NCBI RefSeq assembly: GCF_030287445.1
Contig: NZ_JASVWB010000002.1
Coordinates: forward strand, 3,720,001-3,784,000
DNA: 64,000 bases
From: Streptomyces sp. ALI-76-A
GTDB taxonomy: Bacteria > Actinomycetota > Actinomycetes > Streptomycetales > Streptomycetaceae
Direction of reading: 5' to 3'
The notes beneath the pieces are model-generated. The model was not told where the DNA came from and made no database searches. It worked only from the letters and a program-made list of their open reading frames with translations. A program made the translations under genes and the position numbers. Of the stretch, positions 44,401 to 55,058 are shown piece by piece. The stretch's first letter is position 1; each line of letters begins with the position of its first letter.

Positions 44401-46419
44401 CGTCCAGGTGGCGGCGAAGGCGTCCTGGAAGCGCTCGCGCGCGTCGTCCCCGAGGTAGTCGCCGCTGCCGCTCTTCGGCCGGGGCATGCGCAGCCCGAAG
44501 TCGTAGACCCACGCGATGCTGCGGTCCGAGCAGCGCAGCTCGTACGGCCGCTCGTCCATCACCTCGACACCGAGCCGGTTGAGGACCGGCAGCACCGCGG
44601 ACAGGGAGATCGACTCGCCCTTGCGGTAGATCTTGAACCGGCGCTCCTCGGGGGCGGCGCCCACGGGCTCGTACAGGCTGAGCGAGAAGAAGCCCTTCTC
44701 CTCGCTGAGCTCTTCGAGGTGCGCGAGGTCGGCGACCGCGGTGCGCGGGTTGTGGTCGGCCTTGTAGCCCTCGGGGATGGCGTTGTTGTAGCGGCGCAGC
44801 AGTTCGGCGGCGCGTTCCTCGCCGAACTCGGCGTTCAGCGCCTCCGCGAACCCGTCGGCCCAGGACCGCGCGGCCTCCACCAGCCGCCCCTCGATGCGCT
44901 CCTTGTCGGCGTCGGACAGCTGCGGCAGCTCGGTGCCCTGCGGCACCCGGACGACGAAGTGCAGCCGGGAGAGGATCGACTCGGTGTTCCAGGCGCTGAA
45001 GTCGACGCTGATGCCGCCGAGCTCCTCCTTGAGGATGTCGATGATCCGCAGCCGGACACCGGTCGTGTAGCGGTCACGCGGGAGGTAGACCAGCGCGGAG
45101 TAGTAGCGCCCGTACTCGTCCTGCCGGAGGTAGAGCCGCAGCCGCCGGCGTTCCTGGAGGTAGAGCACGGAGGTGACGATGGCCTGCAGCTCGTCGACCG
45201 GAGTCTGGAACAGGTCGTCGCGCGGGTACGTCTCCAGGATCTGGAGCAGGTCGCGCCCGTCGTGGCTGTTGGGCGAGAACCCGGCGCGCTCCAGCACCTC
45301 CTCGACCTTGCGGCGGACGACCGGGACCCTGCGCACGGACTCGGTGTAGGCGGCGGACGAGAACAGTCCGAGGAAGCGCCGTTCACCGACGACGTTGCCG
45401 TTCTCGTCGAACTTCTTGACGCCGACGTAGTCGAGGTACGACGGCCGGTGCACGGTGGCCCGGCTGTTGGCCTTGGTCAGGACGAGCAGCTTGTGCTCGC
45501 GGGCCTTGGCGCGGGCGTCGGCGGGCAGCCGCTCGAAGGAGGGGCTGACGGGGTGGCTCTCGTCGCTCGCGTGCTGCGGATCGGCCCGCAGAATGCCGAG
45601 GCCCGTCCCCGGTACGGCCGCCAGCGAGTCGTCGTCCCGGAGCTGGTACTCCCGGTACCCGAGGAAGGTGAAGTGGTCGGCGGCCAGCCAGCGCAGCAGT
45701 TCCCGGGCCTCCTCGGTCTCCTGCTCGCGCAGATCGGGGGCGATGGGCTCGCGGGGCAGTTCGTCGGCCATGCGCAGGGCCGCGTCCCGCATCTTCTCCC
45801 AGTCCTCCACGGCCTCGCGGACGTCGGACAGGACCCGCAGCAGGTCGGCGGTGATCTGCTTGAGGTCGTCGCGGTCGGTCTCGCGGTCGATCTCGACGTG
45901 GATCCAGGACTCGACGTGCCCGTCGTGCGGAAGGCCGTCGGTGAGCGGCGCGGTGAGCACCTCGACGAGCTTGCCGGTGACATCGCGGCGGACCAGGACC
46001 TGCGGGTGGATGACGACGTGGATGCCGCGCCCCTGCCGCGTCAGCTCGTTGGTGACGGAGTCGACGAGGAAGGGCATGTCGTCGGTGACGACCTCGACGA
46101 CCGAATGGCTACAGGTCCACCCGTTCTCTTCCACGGTGGGCGTGTGGACCCGCACGTTGGCCGTGCCCTGCGGGCGGTTCTCGGCCAGCCGGTAGTGCGA
46201 GAGCGCGGCTCCGAAGATGTCGACCGGGTCGCGGTCGGTGAGGTCCTCCGGTGCGGTGTGCAGGTAGTAGCGCTGGAGGAACGCGAGCACGGTGTCCTGG
46301 TCGGGGGTGCTCTCGTCCGTCGTCCCGGTCGGTAGGTGCCCCCCGACCGGGCTGTTCTCAGCTACCCGTGCGGCCCTCTCGAGCAGCTCGGCCTTGGCTT
46401 CGTCCAGCTTGGTCTGCAT
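41485..46419 (-). CDS. gdhB: NAD-dependent glutamate dehydrogenase, 180-kDa class
   Basis: A 1644-residue enzyme of the L_180 class first described in Streptomyces clavuligerus. The large N-terminal half contains ACT-like regulatory regions. The catalytic domain in the second half shows VPVGAKGGF (substrate lysine), the NAD-binding segment VGIGDMSGDVFGNGM and LLWNGGIGTYVK. It oxidises glutamate to 2-oxoglutarate and ammonium with NAD+ and feeds carbon to the TCA cycle. It stands alone, with 803 bases of non-coding DNA upstream. The 1738-codon frame on the opposite strand is a GC-content artefact. Confidence 0.96.
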   Translation of the reverse strand: MQTKLDEAKAELLERAARVAENSPVGGHLPTGTTDESTPDQDTVLAFLQRYYLHTAPEDLTDRDPVDIFGAALSHYRLAENRPQGTANVRVHTPTVEENGWTCSHSVVEVVTDDMPFLVDSVTNELTRQGRGIHVVIHPQVLVRRDVTGKLVEVLTAPLTDGLPHDGHVESWIHVEIDRETDRDDLKQITADLLRVLSDVREAVEDWEKMRDAALRMADELPREPIAPDLREQETEEARELLRWLAADHFTFLGYREYQLRDDDSLAAVPGTGLGILRADPQHASDESHPVSPSFERLPADARAKAREHKLLVLTKANSRATVHRPSYLDYVGVKKFDENGNVVGERRFLGLFSSAAYTESVRRVPVVRRKVEEVLERAGFSPNSHDGRDLLQILETYPRDDLFQTPVDELQAIVTSVLYLQERRRLRLYLRQDEYGRYYSALVYLPRDRYTTGVRLRIIDILKEELGGISVDFSAWNTESILSRLHFVVRVPQGTELPQLSDADKERIEGRLVEAARSWADGFAEALNAEFGEERAAELLRRYNNAIPEGYKADHNPRTAVADLAHLEELSEEKGFFSLSLYEPVGAAPEERRFKIYRKGESISLSAVLPVLNRLGVEVMDERPYELRCSDRSIAWVYDFGLRMPRPKSGSGDYLGDDARERFQDAFAATWTGKAENDGFNALVLSAGLTWRQAVVLRAYAKYLRQAGSTFSQDYMEDTLRNNVHTTRLLVSLFEARMSPDRQRAGHEIVDALLEEVDAALDQVASLDEDRILRSFLTVIKATLRTNFFQEAEGGRPHEYVSMKFDPQAIPDLPAPRPAFEIWVYSPRVEGVHLRFGKVARGGLRWSDRREDFRTEILGLVKAQMVKNTVIVPVGAKGGFVAKQLPDPSVDRDAWLAEGIRSYRTFISALLDITDNMVAGEVVPPADVVRHDEDDTYLVVAADKGTATFSDIANEVAQSYNFWLGDAFASGGSAGYDHKGMGITARGAWESVKRHFRELGVNTQAEDFTVVGIGDMSGDVFGNGMLLSEHIRLVAAFDHRHIFIDPKPDAATSFAERRRIFELPRSSWADYDTGLISSGGGVFPRTAKAIPVNAHIREALGIEEKISKMTPADLMKAILKAPVDLLWNGGIGTYVKASTETHADVGDKANDPIRVDGADLRVRVVGEGGNLGLTQLGRIEFALRGGKINSDAIDNSAGVDTSDHEVNIKILLNGLVVDGDMTVKQRNKLLAEMTDEVGGLVLRNNYAQNTAIANALAQSKDMLHAQQRYLRHLVREGRLDRALEFLPTDRQIRERLNTGQGLTSPETAVLLAYTKITVAEELLHTSLPDDPYLRGLLHTYFPAALRERFPERIDGHPLHREITTTVLVNDTVNTGGTTYLHRLREETGASLEEIVRAQTVARAIFRSGVVWDAVEALDNRVEAAVLTRIRLHSRRLVERGTRWLLNNRPQPLQLAETVDFFVERVEQVWSQLPKLLRGADAEWYQKIYDELTGAGVPDEVATRVAGFSSAFPTLDIVSVADRMGRDPMDVAEVYYDLADRLHITQLMDRIIELPRADRWQSMARASIREDLYAAHSALTADVLAVGNGTSTPEQRFKAWEEKNAPILSRARTTLDEIQSSDSFDLANLSVAMRTMRTLLRAHS

Positions 46420-46891
46420 TGTCCTCTGGCTCCTGTCGCGCGCCGTTGCGTGACGTAGAAGGAAGTACGGTCTCTTCCCCTGTGACGTGACGCCGCGACG
46501 CGGGGTGTCCGGTCTGCTCCGACGCTATGCCGCAAGGTGAGATGAGCGGGGGGTTATCAGCCATTCTCGGCACGCCGGCACGGTGTGACGCTGATCTCCG
46601 CGCCGCCTGTTCCCGGGGTGTGTACGGCGTCCTGGGGGTCCTTGCGACCCCGTCCCGCCCGCGAGGACCAGCGACCGCCGCCCGGTCACGGAGGTAATCC
46701 GTGCTCGCCGGGCGCAGGGCAGGGGCAACAACGCCCCCGCGAACTATCGCGCTGATCACGCCACCAGGCTATCGCTCCTTACAGGTGCCTCGTCACGAGC
46801 CGTATGTGTACAAAAGCGGGGGTGGAACTTTGACGTTCCGCACTAAAGCGGGAACCGGCCAGTCGTGCAGGGGCGACTCCCGCGCACCTCT

Positions 46892-47060
46892 TCAGCCCCT
46901 CCGGCGCTTGAGGACGGCCCGCCCATGCAGCCCCCGGAACGGGAAGGAGAGGTAACCAGCCCGTCCGGCGCTTGAGGACGAGGCCGTCCAGGCCGAAGCG
47001 GGGGTCTGGGAGCGACAGCCCCCAGGGACGGGAAGGGAAGGGGCGGCGGGGGCGAAAACC
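46892..47060. repeat. Dispersed intergenic repeats (one short, one long copy)
   Basis: A short copy (CAGCCCcTCCGGCGCTTGA, 46892-46920) is followed 64 bases later by a long one starting CCAGCCCGTCCGGCGCTTGA at 46956. The long copy matches 39602-39735 over its first 50 bases and its last 30, with a shorter middle. Confidence 0.8.
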
Positions 47061-47130
47061 CACCCCACGACCGGCCGACGCCACCACCGCAAGTCCTCCC
47101 GAGCACCACCCCCGGTGCCCCCAGCACCGT

Positions 47131-47190
47131 TCCGGCGGCCGGCAGCAGCGTGTCGCCGTGGCCCGCGCCCTGGCCGCCCGGCCCCAGATG
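47131..47190 (+). pseudogene. Relic of an ABC transporter ATPase gene
   Basis: Twenty codons read SGGRQQRVAVARAL followed by AARPQM, the signature-helix segment of an ABC ATPase (LSGGQQQRVAVARAL...). No Walker A precedes it and no Walker B follows; both sides dissolve into unrelated sequence. This is a fragment of a lost gene. Confidence 0.6.
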
Positions 47191-47222
47191 CCCGCCCAGC
47201 CCGACCGGCCCTCCCCCGCCGC

Positions 47223-47888
47223 CTACGCCGCCAACCGCTCCGCCTCCACCACCGCCTCCGCCAACGTGTCCACCACGGGCACCCCGACCCCTTCGAGGCT
47301 GGCCCGGCTGTGCGATCCGCCGGTGTACAGCACGGCCCGCGCCCCCACGTGCAGCGCCGCCACCGCGTCGTCCGCCGCGTCGCCGATCACCACCGTGCGG
47401 GCCGGCTCCACCTCCGCGAGCGCCGCCAGATGCCGCACCATGTGCTCGGCCTTGCTGCCCCCGGACGGCCCGGTCCGCCCGTCCACCCGCAGGAAATGCG
47501 CCTCGATTCCGAACGTCCGGACCAGCGGGACGAGTTCGTCATGGACGTACATGCTCAGGATCGACTGGCTCCGCCCCGCCGACCGCCACCCCGTGAGCAG
47601 CTCCGCCACTCCCGGCGTGAGCCCGCACCCCACCCGGTGCTCGGTGTAGTACCGGTGGAAGGTCGCGTCCATGACCTCCCACTCGGCGTCAGTGGGCAAC
47701 CGCCCCATCAGCCGCTCGTAGAACTTCGGCACCGGCACGCAGTACAGCGCCCGGTACTGCTCGATCGTGATCGGCGCCAGCCCCAGCTCGCCGAACGCCG
47801 CGTTCGTCGCTCCGATGATCGCGTCGTTGTCGTGGAACAGCGTGCCGTTCCAGTCCCAGACAATGTGCGCGCCCGTCTGCTTCCCCAT
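47223..47888 (-). CDS. HAD-superfamily hydrolase (phosphatase)
   Basis: A 221-residue phosphoglycolate-phosphatase-like HAD protein. Motif I is VWDWNGTLF: the nucleophile Asp is present but the second acidic residue is Asn. Motif II is ILSMY (Ser as phosphate-binding residue), the lysine is in GGSKAEHMVRHL, and motif IV is VVIGDAADD. It is predicted to remove phosphate from a small metabolite; the substrate is unknown. ATG 47888 (MGKQTGAHIV) gives the expected length; an ATG at 47921 is an alternative. Upstream lies a 285-base spacer with a minisatellite. Confidence 0.85.
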   Translation of the reverse strand: MGKQTGAHIVWDWNGTLFHDNDAIIGATNAAFGELGLAPITIEQYRALYCVPVPKFYERLMGRLPTDAEWEVMDATFHRYYTEHRVGCGLTPGVAELLTGWRSAGRSQSILSMYVHDELVPLVRTFGIEAHFLRVDGRTGPSGGSKAEHMVRHLAALAEVEPARTVVIGDAADDAVAALHVGARAVLYTGGSHSRASLEGVGVPVVDTLAEAVVEAERLAA

Positions 47889-48010
47889 GCAAAAACGGTA
47901 CCCGGCGCCACTGACAATCATGAGCCCACCGATGGCGACCCGACCCGGGGCCCGCAGCACGGGGCAGCCGCACGCACCTCGGCAGCGGGCGCGGTCAGAC
48001 CGGGACGGGC

Positions 48011-48137
48011 CCGGAGGGGGACCGGTCGGAGGGGCACCGGTCGGAGGGGGACGGTCCAGAACCGGGACCGGTCAGAACCGGGACCGGTCAGGCCGGGGCC
48101 GGTCAGGCCGGGGCCGGTCAGGCCGGGGCCGGTCAGC
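48011..48137. repeat. Minisatellite of 15-16 bp GGGACCGGTCAG-type units
   Basis: About eight consecutive units built on ACCGGTC: three of the GGAGGGGGACCGGTC type, two identical AACCGGGACCGGTCAG units (48059-48090), then three GCCGGGGCCGGTCAG units (48091-48135). It lies downstream of the DUF6912-like gene. The self-complementary ACCGGT cores could form hairpins that end transcription. Confidence 0.85.
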
Positions 48138-48173
48138 CCAGAGACAGGACGGCCCGGGGGAACACCCGCCCCC

Positions 48174-48689
48174 TCAGTCCCCCAGCCCCACCAGCCTCGG
48201 GATCTCCTGCGTCGCGAACCACAGCAGCTCGTGGTCCTCGGCCCCGTCCACGACGAACTGCGCGTCGTCGTCCCCGCCGTCCGCCGCCTCCAGGGCCTCC
48301 GCCGCGGCGGTCACGTCCGCCTCCGCGTCGTCCGCGTCGACGTGCACGGCCGCCGCCTTGGCCAGCCGTACGGTCCCGGCGACCCGCACCTCGCCGAGCG
48401 CCGCCGGATCCAGCGCCCGGTCGGGATCGGCGGTCGCCGTTCCGTCGGGCACGTCCACGGCGACCACGACCCGGCGCCGCGCCGCGTCCGGGTCCGCCGC
48501 CAGCAGCCGCAGGGACGCCAGCGCGGCCCGGTTCAGCGCCGCGTACTCGAGTTCCTCGATGTCGTCGGAGAGGTACCACTCGCGCAACGCCGGCGTGACC
48601 GCGTACGCGACGAACGGCCCGGTCCCCAGCTCTCCCGTCTTGTACGCCTCGGCGAGACCGGGAAGGGTCAGGGGGACGTAGACGCGCAT
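48174..48689 (-). CDS. Conserved actinobacterial protein, DUF6912-like
   Basis: A 171-residue acidic cytoplasmic protein beginning MRVYVPLTLPGLAEAY, with FVAYAVTPALREWY and LWFATQEIPRLVGL near the ends. This resembles the actinobacterial DUF6912 family of unknown function. No catalytic motif or membrane segment is evident. ATG 48689 lacks a strong ribosome-binding site. The flanking context (HAD phosphatase, Rv3235-like protein) does not suggest a role. Confidence 0.75.
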   Translation of the reverse strand: MRVYVPLTLPGLAEAYKTGELGTGPFVAYAVTPALREWYLSDDIEELEYAALNRAALASLRLLAADPDAARRRVVVAVDVPDGTATADPDRALDPAALGEVRVAGTVRLAKAAAVHVDADDAEADVTAAAEALEAADGGDDDAQFVVDGAEDHELLWFATQEIPRLVGLGD

Positions 48690-49029
48690 GGCTGGCCGCT
48701 TTCGTGGTCGGTTCCGTGGTCGCGGACTCCACAACAGAGTCCTCGGAAGGGCGAGCCCGCACCTCCCGGGGGCCTTCAGGATACGCGCGGGCGTCCCCTT
48801 TCGAGTCCCTGCCCATGCCCTCGCGGACGTCATCCCGACGCCTCAAAAATCACCCGGCGCACCCTCTCCACCAGGCCTTTCCCCGCCGGGACCACCCGGA
48901 TAAGCGAACCTCCCGGCCACCCCGACCCGCGCCCCGTCCTCCTTGCCCTGGCACCCCGCGGCCCCGTACAAGATCCCCAAGCACGAAGTTACCGCCCGGT
49001 ATCTCCGGGTCGATCGAACGGGGACCTCC
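48690..49029. other. Divergent spacer between the DUF6912-like and Rv3235-like genes
   Basis: No gene, strong hairpin or repeat is seen. It must carry the promoters of both flanking genes. Confidence 0.45.
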
Positions 49030-49749
49030 ATGAACAAGGTCATGACCAGGGCCGGCCATCACCCCGGTGCCCGCCCGCCGGGCCGCCGCGACCCCCGCCG
49101 CCCCGGCGGCGCACCCCCGCGCACGCCGGGCGGAGACACCGTCCGCACCACGACCCCCGACGGCCGACCGCCGGGCTCATCGGGCGGTCGTGGTCCCGCC
49201 CTCCGTACCAGGCCCACCGACACCCGCCCCTCGACCGCGCCCGCCGTCACCACGCCCACCAGCACACGCCCGAGCACGGCGAGCACGGGGAACGTGGGGA
49301 GCACGGCAAGGGCGACGGCGACTGGCCCGGCAAGGGCGACAGCCCCGCAGACGACCGCGAGGACGGCCACCGCCACAGCGACAGCCCCGGCCCGGCCGGT
49401 CCCCCAACCCCGCCCCACCGACGTCTTCGCCGACCGCCTCCTCGCGGTCCTCAGCGGCCGGCGCCCCGTCCACTCGATGCTCCGGCACACCGCGGGCCGC
49501 GCCTACGACGAACTGGCCTGGCTCGCCGAACGCGGCCCCCTGCGCACCACCCGGGGCACCACGCCGGTGGTCCGCGACATCGGGTACTTCGTCCCCCGTC
49601 CCGGCGCCATCGAGGCCTTCGCCCGCATCGGCGCCGGCAGCCGGCTGCGCGCCATGGCCTTCCGCCTGGAACAGGGCCGTGACCTGCGCTGGCGCTGCAC
49701 GGCGGTGGAACTGGGCGGCCCCCGCCGACCGCACACAGACACCGCCTGA
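49030..49749 (+). CDS. Rv3235-family protein
   Basis: A 239-residue protein. The first 130 residues are low complexity, rich in Arg, Pro, Thr and Ala. The conserved part (about 133-230) reads VFADRLLAVLSGRRPVHSML, then RAYDELAWL and the strand RLRAMAFRLE, matching the Rv3235 family of actinobacteria, which lies near secA in mycobacteria as here. ATG 49030 is the best start. A cargo or helper role connected with SecA is possible from the neighbourhood only. It is convergent with secA and shares its terminator. Confidence 0.8.
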   Translation: MNKVMTRAGHHPGARPPGRRDPRRPGGAPPRTPGGDTVRTTTPDGRPPGSSGGRGPALRTRPTDTRPSTAPAVTTPTSTRPSTASTGNVGSTARATATGPARATAPQTTARTATATATAPARPVPQPRPTDVFADRLLAVLSGRRPVHSMLRHTAGRAYDELAWLAERGPLRTTRGTTPVVRDIGYFVPRPGAIEAFARIGAGSRLRAMAFRLEQGRDLRWRCTAVELGGPRRPHTDTA

Positions 49750-49839
49750 CACCACGGACAGACGGACACGACGGACACCGACTCCGCACCGGCTGACGCC
49801 GATCACCCCGGCCACCCCGCCGAGCGGCACCGCATGCCG

Positions 49840-49872
49840 AAGGGCCGGGCACCCAGAGGTGACCCGGCCCTT
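49840..49872. terminator. Bidirectional terminator between the Rv3235-like gene and secA
   Basis: AAGGGCCGGG (49840-49849) pairs with CCCGGCCCTT (49863-49872) around a 13-base loop, with A and T ends. It serves both convergent genes. Confidence 0.85.
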
Positions 49873-49911
49873 CAAGCCGCTACGGCGCCGCAGGCACCGG
49901 CAACGGCACCG

Positions 49912-52752
<2,841 letters not shown>

Positions 52753-52998
52753 GGGGGTTGGTCTCCTTGCCGGTCGGGCCTGGGACGGTCGGTTTCCATG
52801 GGACTTACTGAGCAACGGCCATCGTATGCGAGGACCCCACCGCGCCGGGAGGCCCTGCCGGGACGACGACCGTCCACTCCTTCACGCGCCTGCTTCGAAT
52901 CTCCTTCAAAAAGGACAACGGCCGGACTTCGCGGATGGTGCCGCGTGCCGCCGAGGAATTGCGCGAATTGTGATCACCCGCTCACGCACGGAGAAAGG

Positions 52999-53640
52999 AT
53001 GGCGTCCTTCGGCCCGTCTGAGCAGAATCACCCGATGGATCCCGTCACGCTCACCACGGACCGCCTCGTCCTGCGCACGGTCGACGCGCGGCACACCGAC
53101 GCCGTGTACGCGGCAGTCCAGGACCCCGACATCCAGCGCTGGACCACGATCCCCGTCCCCTACCTCCACGAACACGCCCTGAGCTTCACCCGGCAGGTGG
53201 TCCCCGACGGCTGGGCCGACGGTTCGATGTTCACCTGGGGCCTCTTCCTCCCCGGAGGGGAGGACCTGGTGGGCATGCTCAGCATCACCATGCGCTCCCT
53301 CGGCACGGCCGAGATCGGCTTCTGGGGCACGAAGCGGCACCGCGGCAACGGCTATCTGACGGAGGCCGCCCGCGCCGCCTCCCACTGGGCCTTCCTCCAA
53401 GCCTGCGTCGACCGCGTGGAGTGGCGCGCGGAAGTGGGCAACGCACCCTCGCGCGCGCTGGCGGAACGCGCGGGCTTCACCATCGAGGGCACACTGCGCT
53501 CCGCGATCACCAACAAGGGCGTGCGCCGGGACTGCTGGGTGGGATCCCTGCTCCCGTCCGACCTGGGCCTTCCGTCGAGTGCGCCGTACTTGCCGGCGAC
53601 GACGCCGGCACCAGCACCGCCCGGCCCGTCCGGCGCCTGA
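52999..53640 (+). CDS. GNAT-family N-acetyltransferase (RimJ/RimL-like)
   Basis: A 213-residue acetyltransferase: LTTDRLVLRTVDARHTDAVY at the N terminus, the acetyl-CoA loop RHRGNGYLTEAA, and the C-terminal NAPSRALAERAGFTIEGTLR typical of RimJ/RimL relatives. ATG 52999 has GGAG five bases upstream; ATG 53035 is an alternative. The last 30 residues are Ala/Pro-rich, and the end is encoded by a dispersed-repeat-like sequence (CCCGTCCGGCGCcTGAgcACGAG), which supplies the stop codon. Substrate unknown. Confidence 0.88.
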   Translation: MASFGPSEQNHPMDPVTLTTDRLVLRTVDARHTDAVYAAVQDPDIQRWTTIPVPYLHEHALSFTRQVVPDGWADGSMFTWGLFLPGGEDLVGMLSITMRSLGTAEIGFWGTKRHRGNGYLTEAARAASHWAFLQACVDRVEWRAEVGNAPSRALAERAGFTIEGTLRSAITNKGVRRDCWVGSLLPSDLGLPSSAPYLPATTPAPAPPGPSGA

Positions 53641-53700
53641 GCACGAGCCACGCAGGCGGAGGCCCGGGAGCAGGAGGGGCCGGACCGGGGCGGGCCTGGC

Positions 53701-53765
53701 CGGGGCGTGACAGGGCGGGGCGTGGTGGGGCGGGCCGGGGCGTGACAGGGCGGGGCGCGGTGGGG
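53701..53765. repeat. Direct repeat of 30 bp
   Basis: CGGGGCGTGACAGGGCGGGG plus ten more bases occurs at 53701-53730 and again at 53736-53765 with one mismatch, period 35. It lies in the 230-base spacer after the GNAT gene. No gene overlaps it. Confidence 0.75.
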
Positions 53766-53870
53766 CAACAAAGGGTGTACTCGCGTGGCACCGAACCCGA
53801 CGCCCGGTACCCCGCGACAAACTCCCAGCCCATCCCCCACTGTCAGTGCCACCCCTTATCGTGCGATGCC

Positions 53871-55043
53871 ATGACGACCCCGCGCCCCGCCACCCACCTC
53901 TCCGCAGACGAGGCCCGACGCCTCGCCCTACGAGCTCAGGGCTTCCTCGGTGCCCCCGACCGCAGGTCCGGCGTCCGAGGCGTCCTCCGCCACCTGGGCG
54001 CGGTCCAGCTCGACACCATCTCGGTCCTGGCCCGCTCCCACGAACTCATCCCGTACGCCCGCCTGGGAGCGGTGGGCCGCACGACGGTCGAGAACGCGTA
54101 CTGGAAGGACACCCACGCCTTCGAGTACTGGTCCCACGCCGCCTGCATCCTCCCCATCGAGGAGTGGCCCCACTTCGCCTTCCGCCGCCGTGCCTACCGC
54201 AACCGTCCGCACTGGAACCACGAACTCCCGGACGGCGCCTACGACCAGGTCGTCAAGCAGCTCCGCGCCGAGGGCCCCCTCACGGCCACCGAACTGGGCG
54301 GCGCGAAGAAGACCAGCGAGTGGTGGGACTGGTCCAGCTCGAAGGTCGCCGTCGAACGCGCCCTGATGTACGGCGAGGTGGTCTGCGTCGAGCGCCGCGG
54401 CTGGAAGCGCGTGTACGACCTCGCCGAACGCGCCGTACCGGCGGCGCTGCTGCACGACGACCTGGACGACACCGAGTGCCTGCGCCGTCTGGTCCGCCTG
54501 GCCGGCCAGTCCCTGGGCGTCGGCACCCGCGCCGACATCGCCGACTACCACCGCCTCAGGGGCGATCAGGTCGACGCGGTGATCGCCGACTCGGGCCTGG
54601 TCCCGGTCACGGTCGAGGGCTGGGGCAAGCAGGCCTGGGCCGACCCCGCGGCCCTGGAGACACCGCCGCGCGGCCGCCACCGCACCACACTCCTGTCCCC
54701 GTTCGACTCCCTCGTCTGGGAACGGGCGCGCACGGAACGCATCTTCGGCTTCACCCACCGCCTGGAGGCCTACGTCCCCAAGCCGAAGCGGGTGTACGGC
54801 TACTTCGCGATGCCGGTCCTGGCCGGCGGCCGGCTCGTCGGCCGCGTGGACCCGGCGCGCGAGGGCCGCACCCTGGTCGCCCGTCAGGCCACCCTGGACG
54901 GCCCGAAGGCGGTCCCGGCGGTGGCGCAGGCACTGGTCGAGGCGGCGAGCTGGGTGGACTGCACGGACGTCCGCGTGGAGCGGGTGGACGCACCGGATCT
55001 CCGCGAGCCCCTCACCAGGGAACTCGCCCGCGCGCTCGCCTGA
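53871..55043 (+). CDS. Winged-helix protein of the AlkX/YcaQ (HTH_42) family
   Basis: A 390-residue cytoplasmic protein with the family's three winged-helix modules and C-terminal beta region (SPFDSLVWERARTERIFGF). The sequence VQLDTISVLARSHEL contains Gln46-Leu-Asp48, the QxD catalytic pattern of YcaQ/AlkX enzymes, which unhook DNA interstrand crosslinks. AlkZ relatives in antibiotic clusters have QxQ. ATG 53871 gives the expected length. It is convergent with, and 15 bases from, a response-regulator gene. DNA repair function is inferred from the motif. Confidence 0.85.
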   Translation: MTTPRPATHLSADEARRLALRAQGFLGAPDRRSGVRGVLRHLGAVQLDTISVLARSHELIPYARLGAVGRTTVENAYWKDTHAFEYWSHAACILPIEEWPHFAFRRRAYRNRPHWNHELPDGAYDQVVKQLRAEGPLTATELGGAKKTSEWWDWSSSKVAVERALMYGEVVCVERRGWKRVYDLAERAVPAALLHDDLDDTECLRRLVRLAGQSLGVGTRADIADYHRLRGDQVDAVIADSGLVPVTVEGWGKQAWADPAALETPPRGRHRTTLLSPFDSLVWERARTERIFGFTHRLEAYVPKPKRVYGYFAMPVLAGGRLVGRVDPAREGRTLVARQATLDGPKAVPAVAQALVEAASWVDCTDVRVERVDAPDLREPLTRELARALA

Positions 55044-55058
55044 GCCCGTCGGCCCGGA

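Larger units (their letters stand above)
46420..47222. other. 803-base gene-free region with repeats and an ABC-ATPase relic
   Basis: No intact gene. The first 250 bases must hold the promoter of the glutamate dehydrogenase gene (minus strand). An inverted repeat GGAAC..GTTCC sits at 46824-46839. Dispersed-repeat copies occupy 46892-46920 and 46956-47060. A fragment of an ABC ATPase coding sequence lies at 47131-47190. Confidence 0.6.

Noticed and set aside
41119..46335. 1738-codon open frame on the plus strand opposite the glutamate dehydrogenase gene
   Set aside because: It arises from the GC-rich third positions of the real gene, is full of His/Arg/Gln/Val runs and matches no domain pattern.
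46358..46759. 133-codon minus-strand frame upstream of the glutamate dehydrogenase gene
   Set aside because: It overlaps the promoter and N terminus of that gene, has basic low-complexity composition and no ribosome-binding site or motif.
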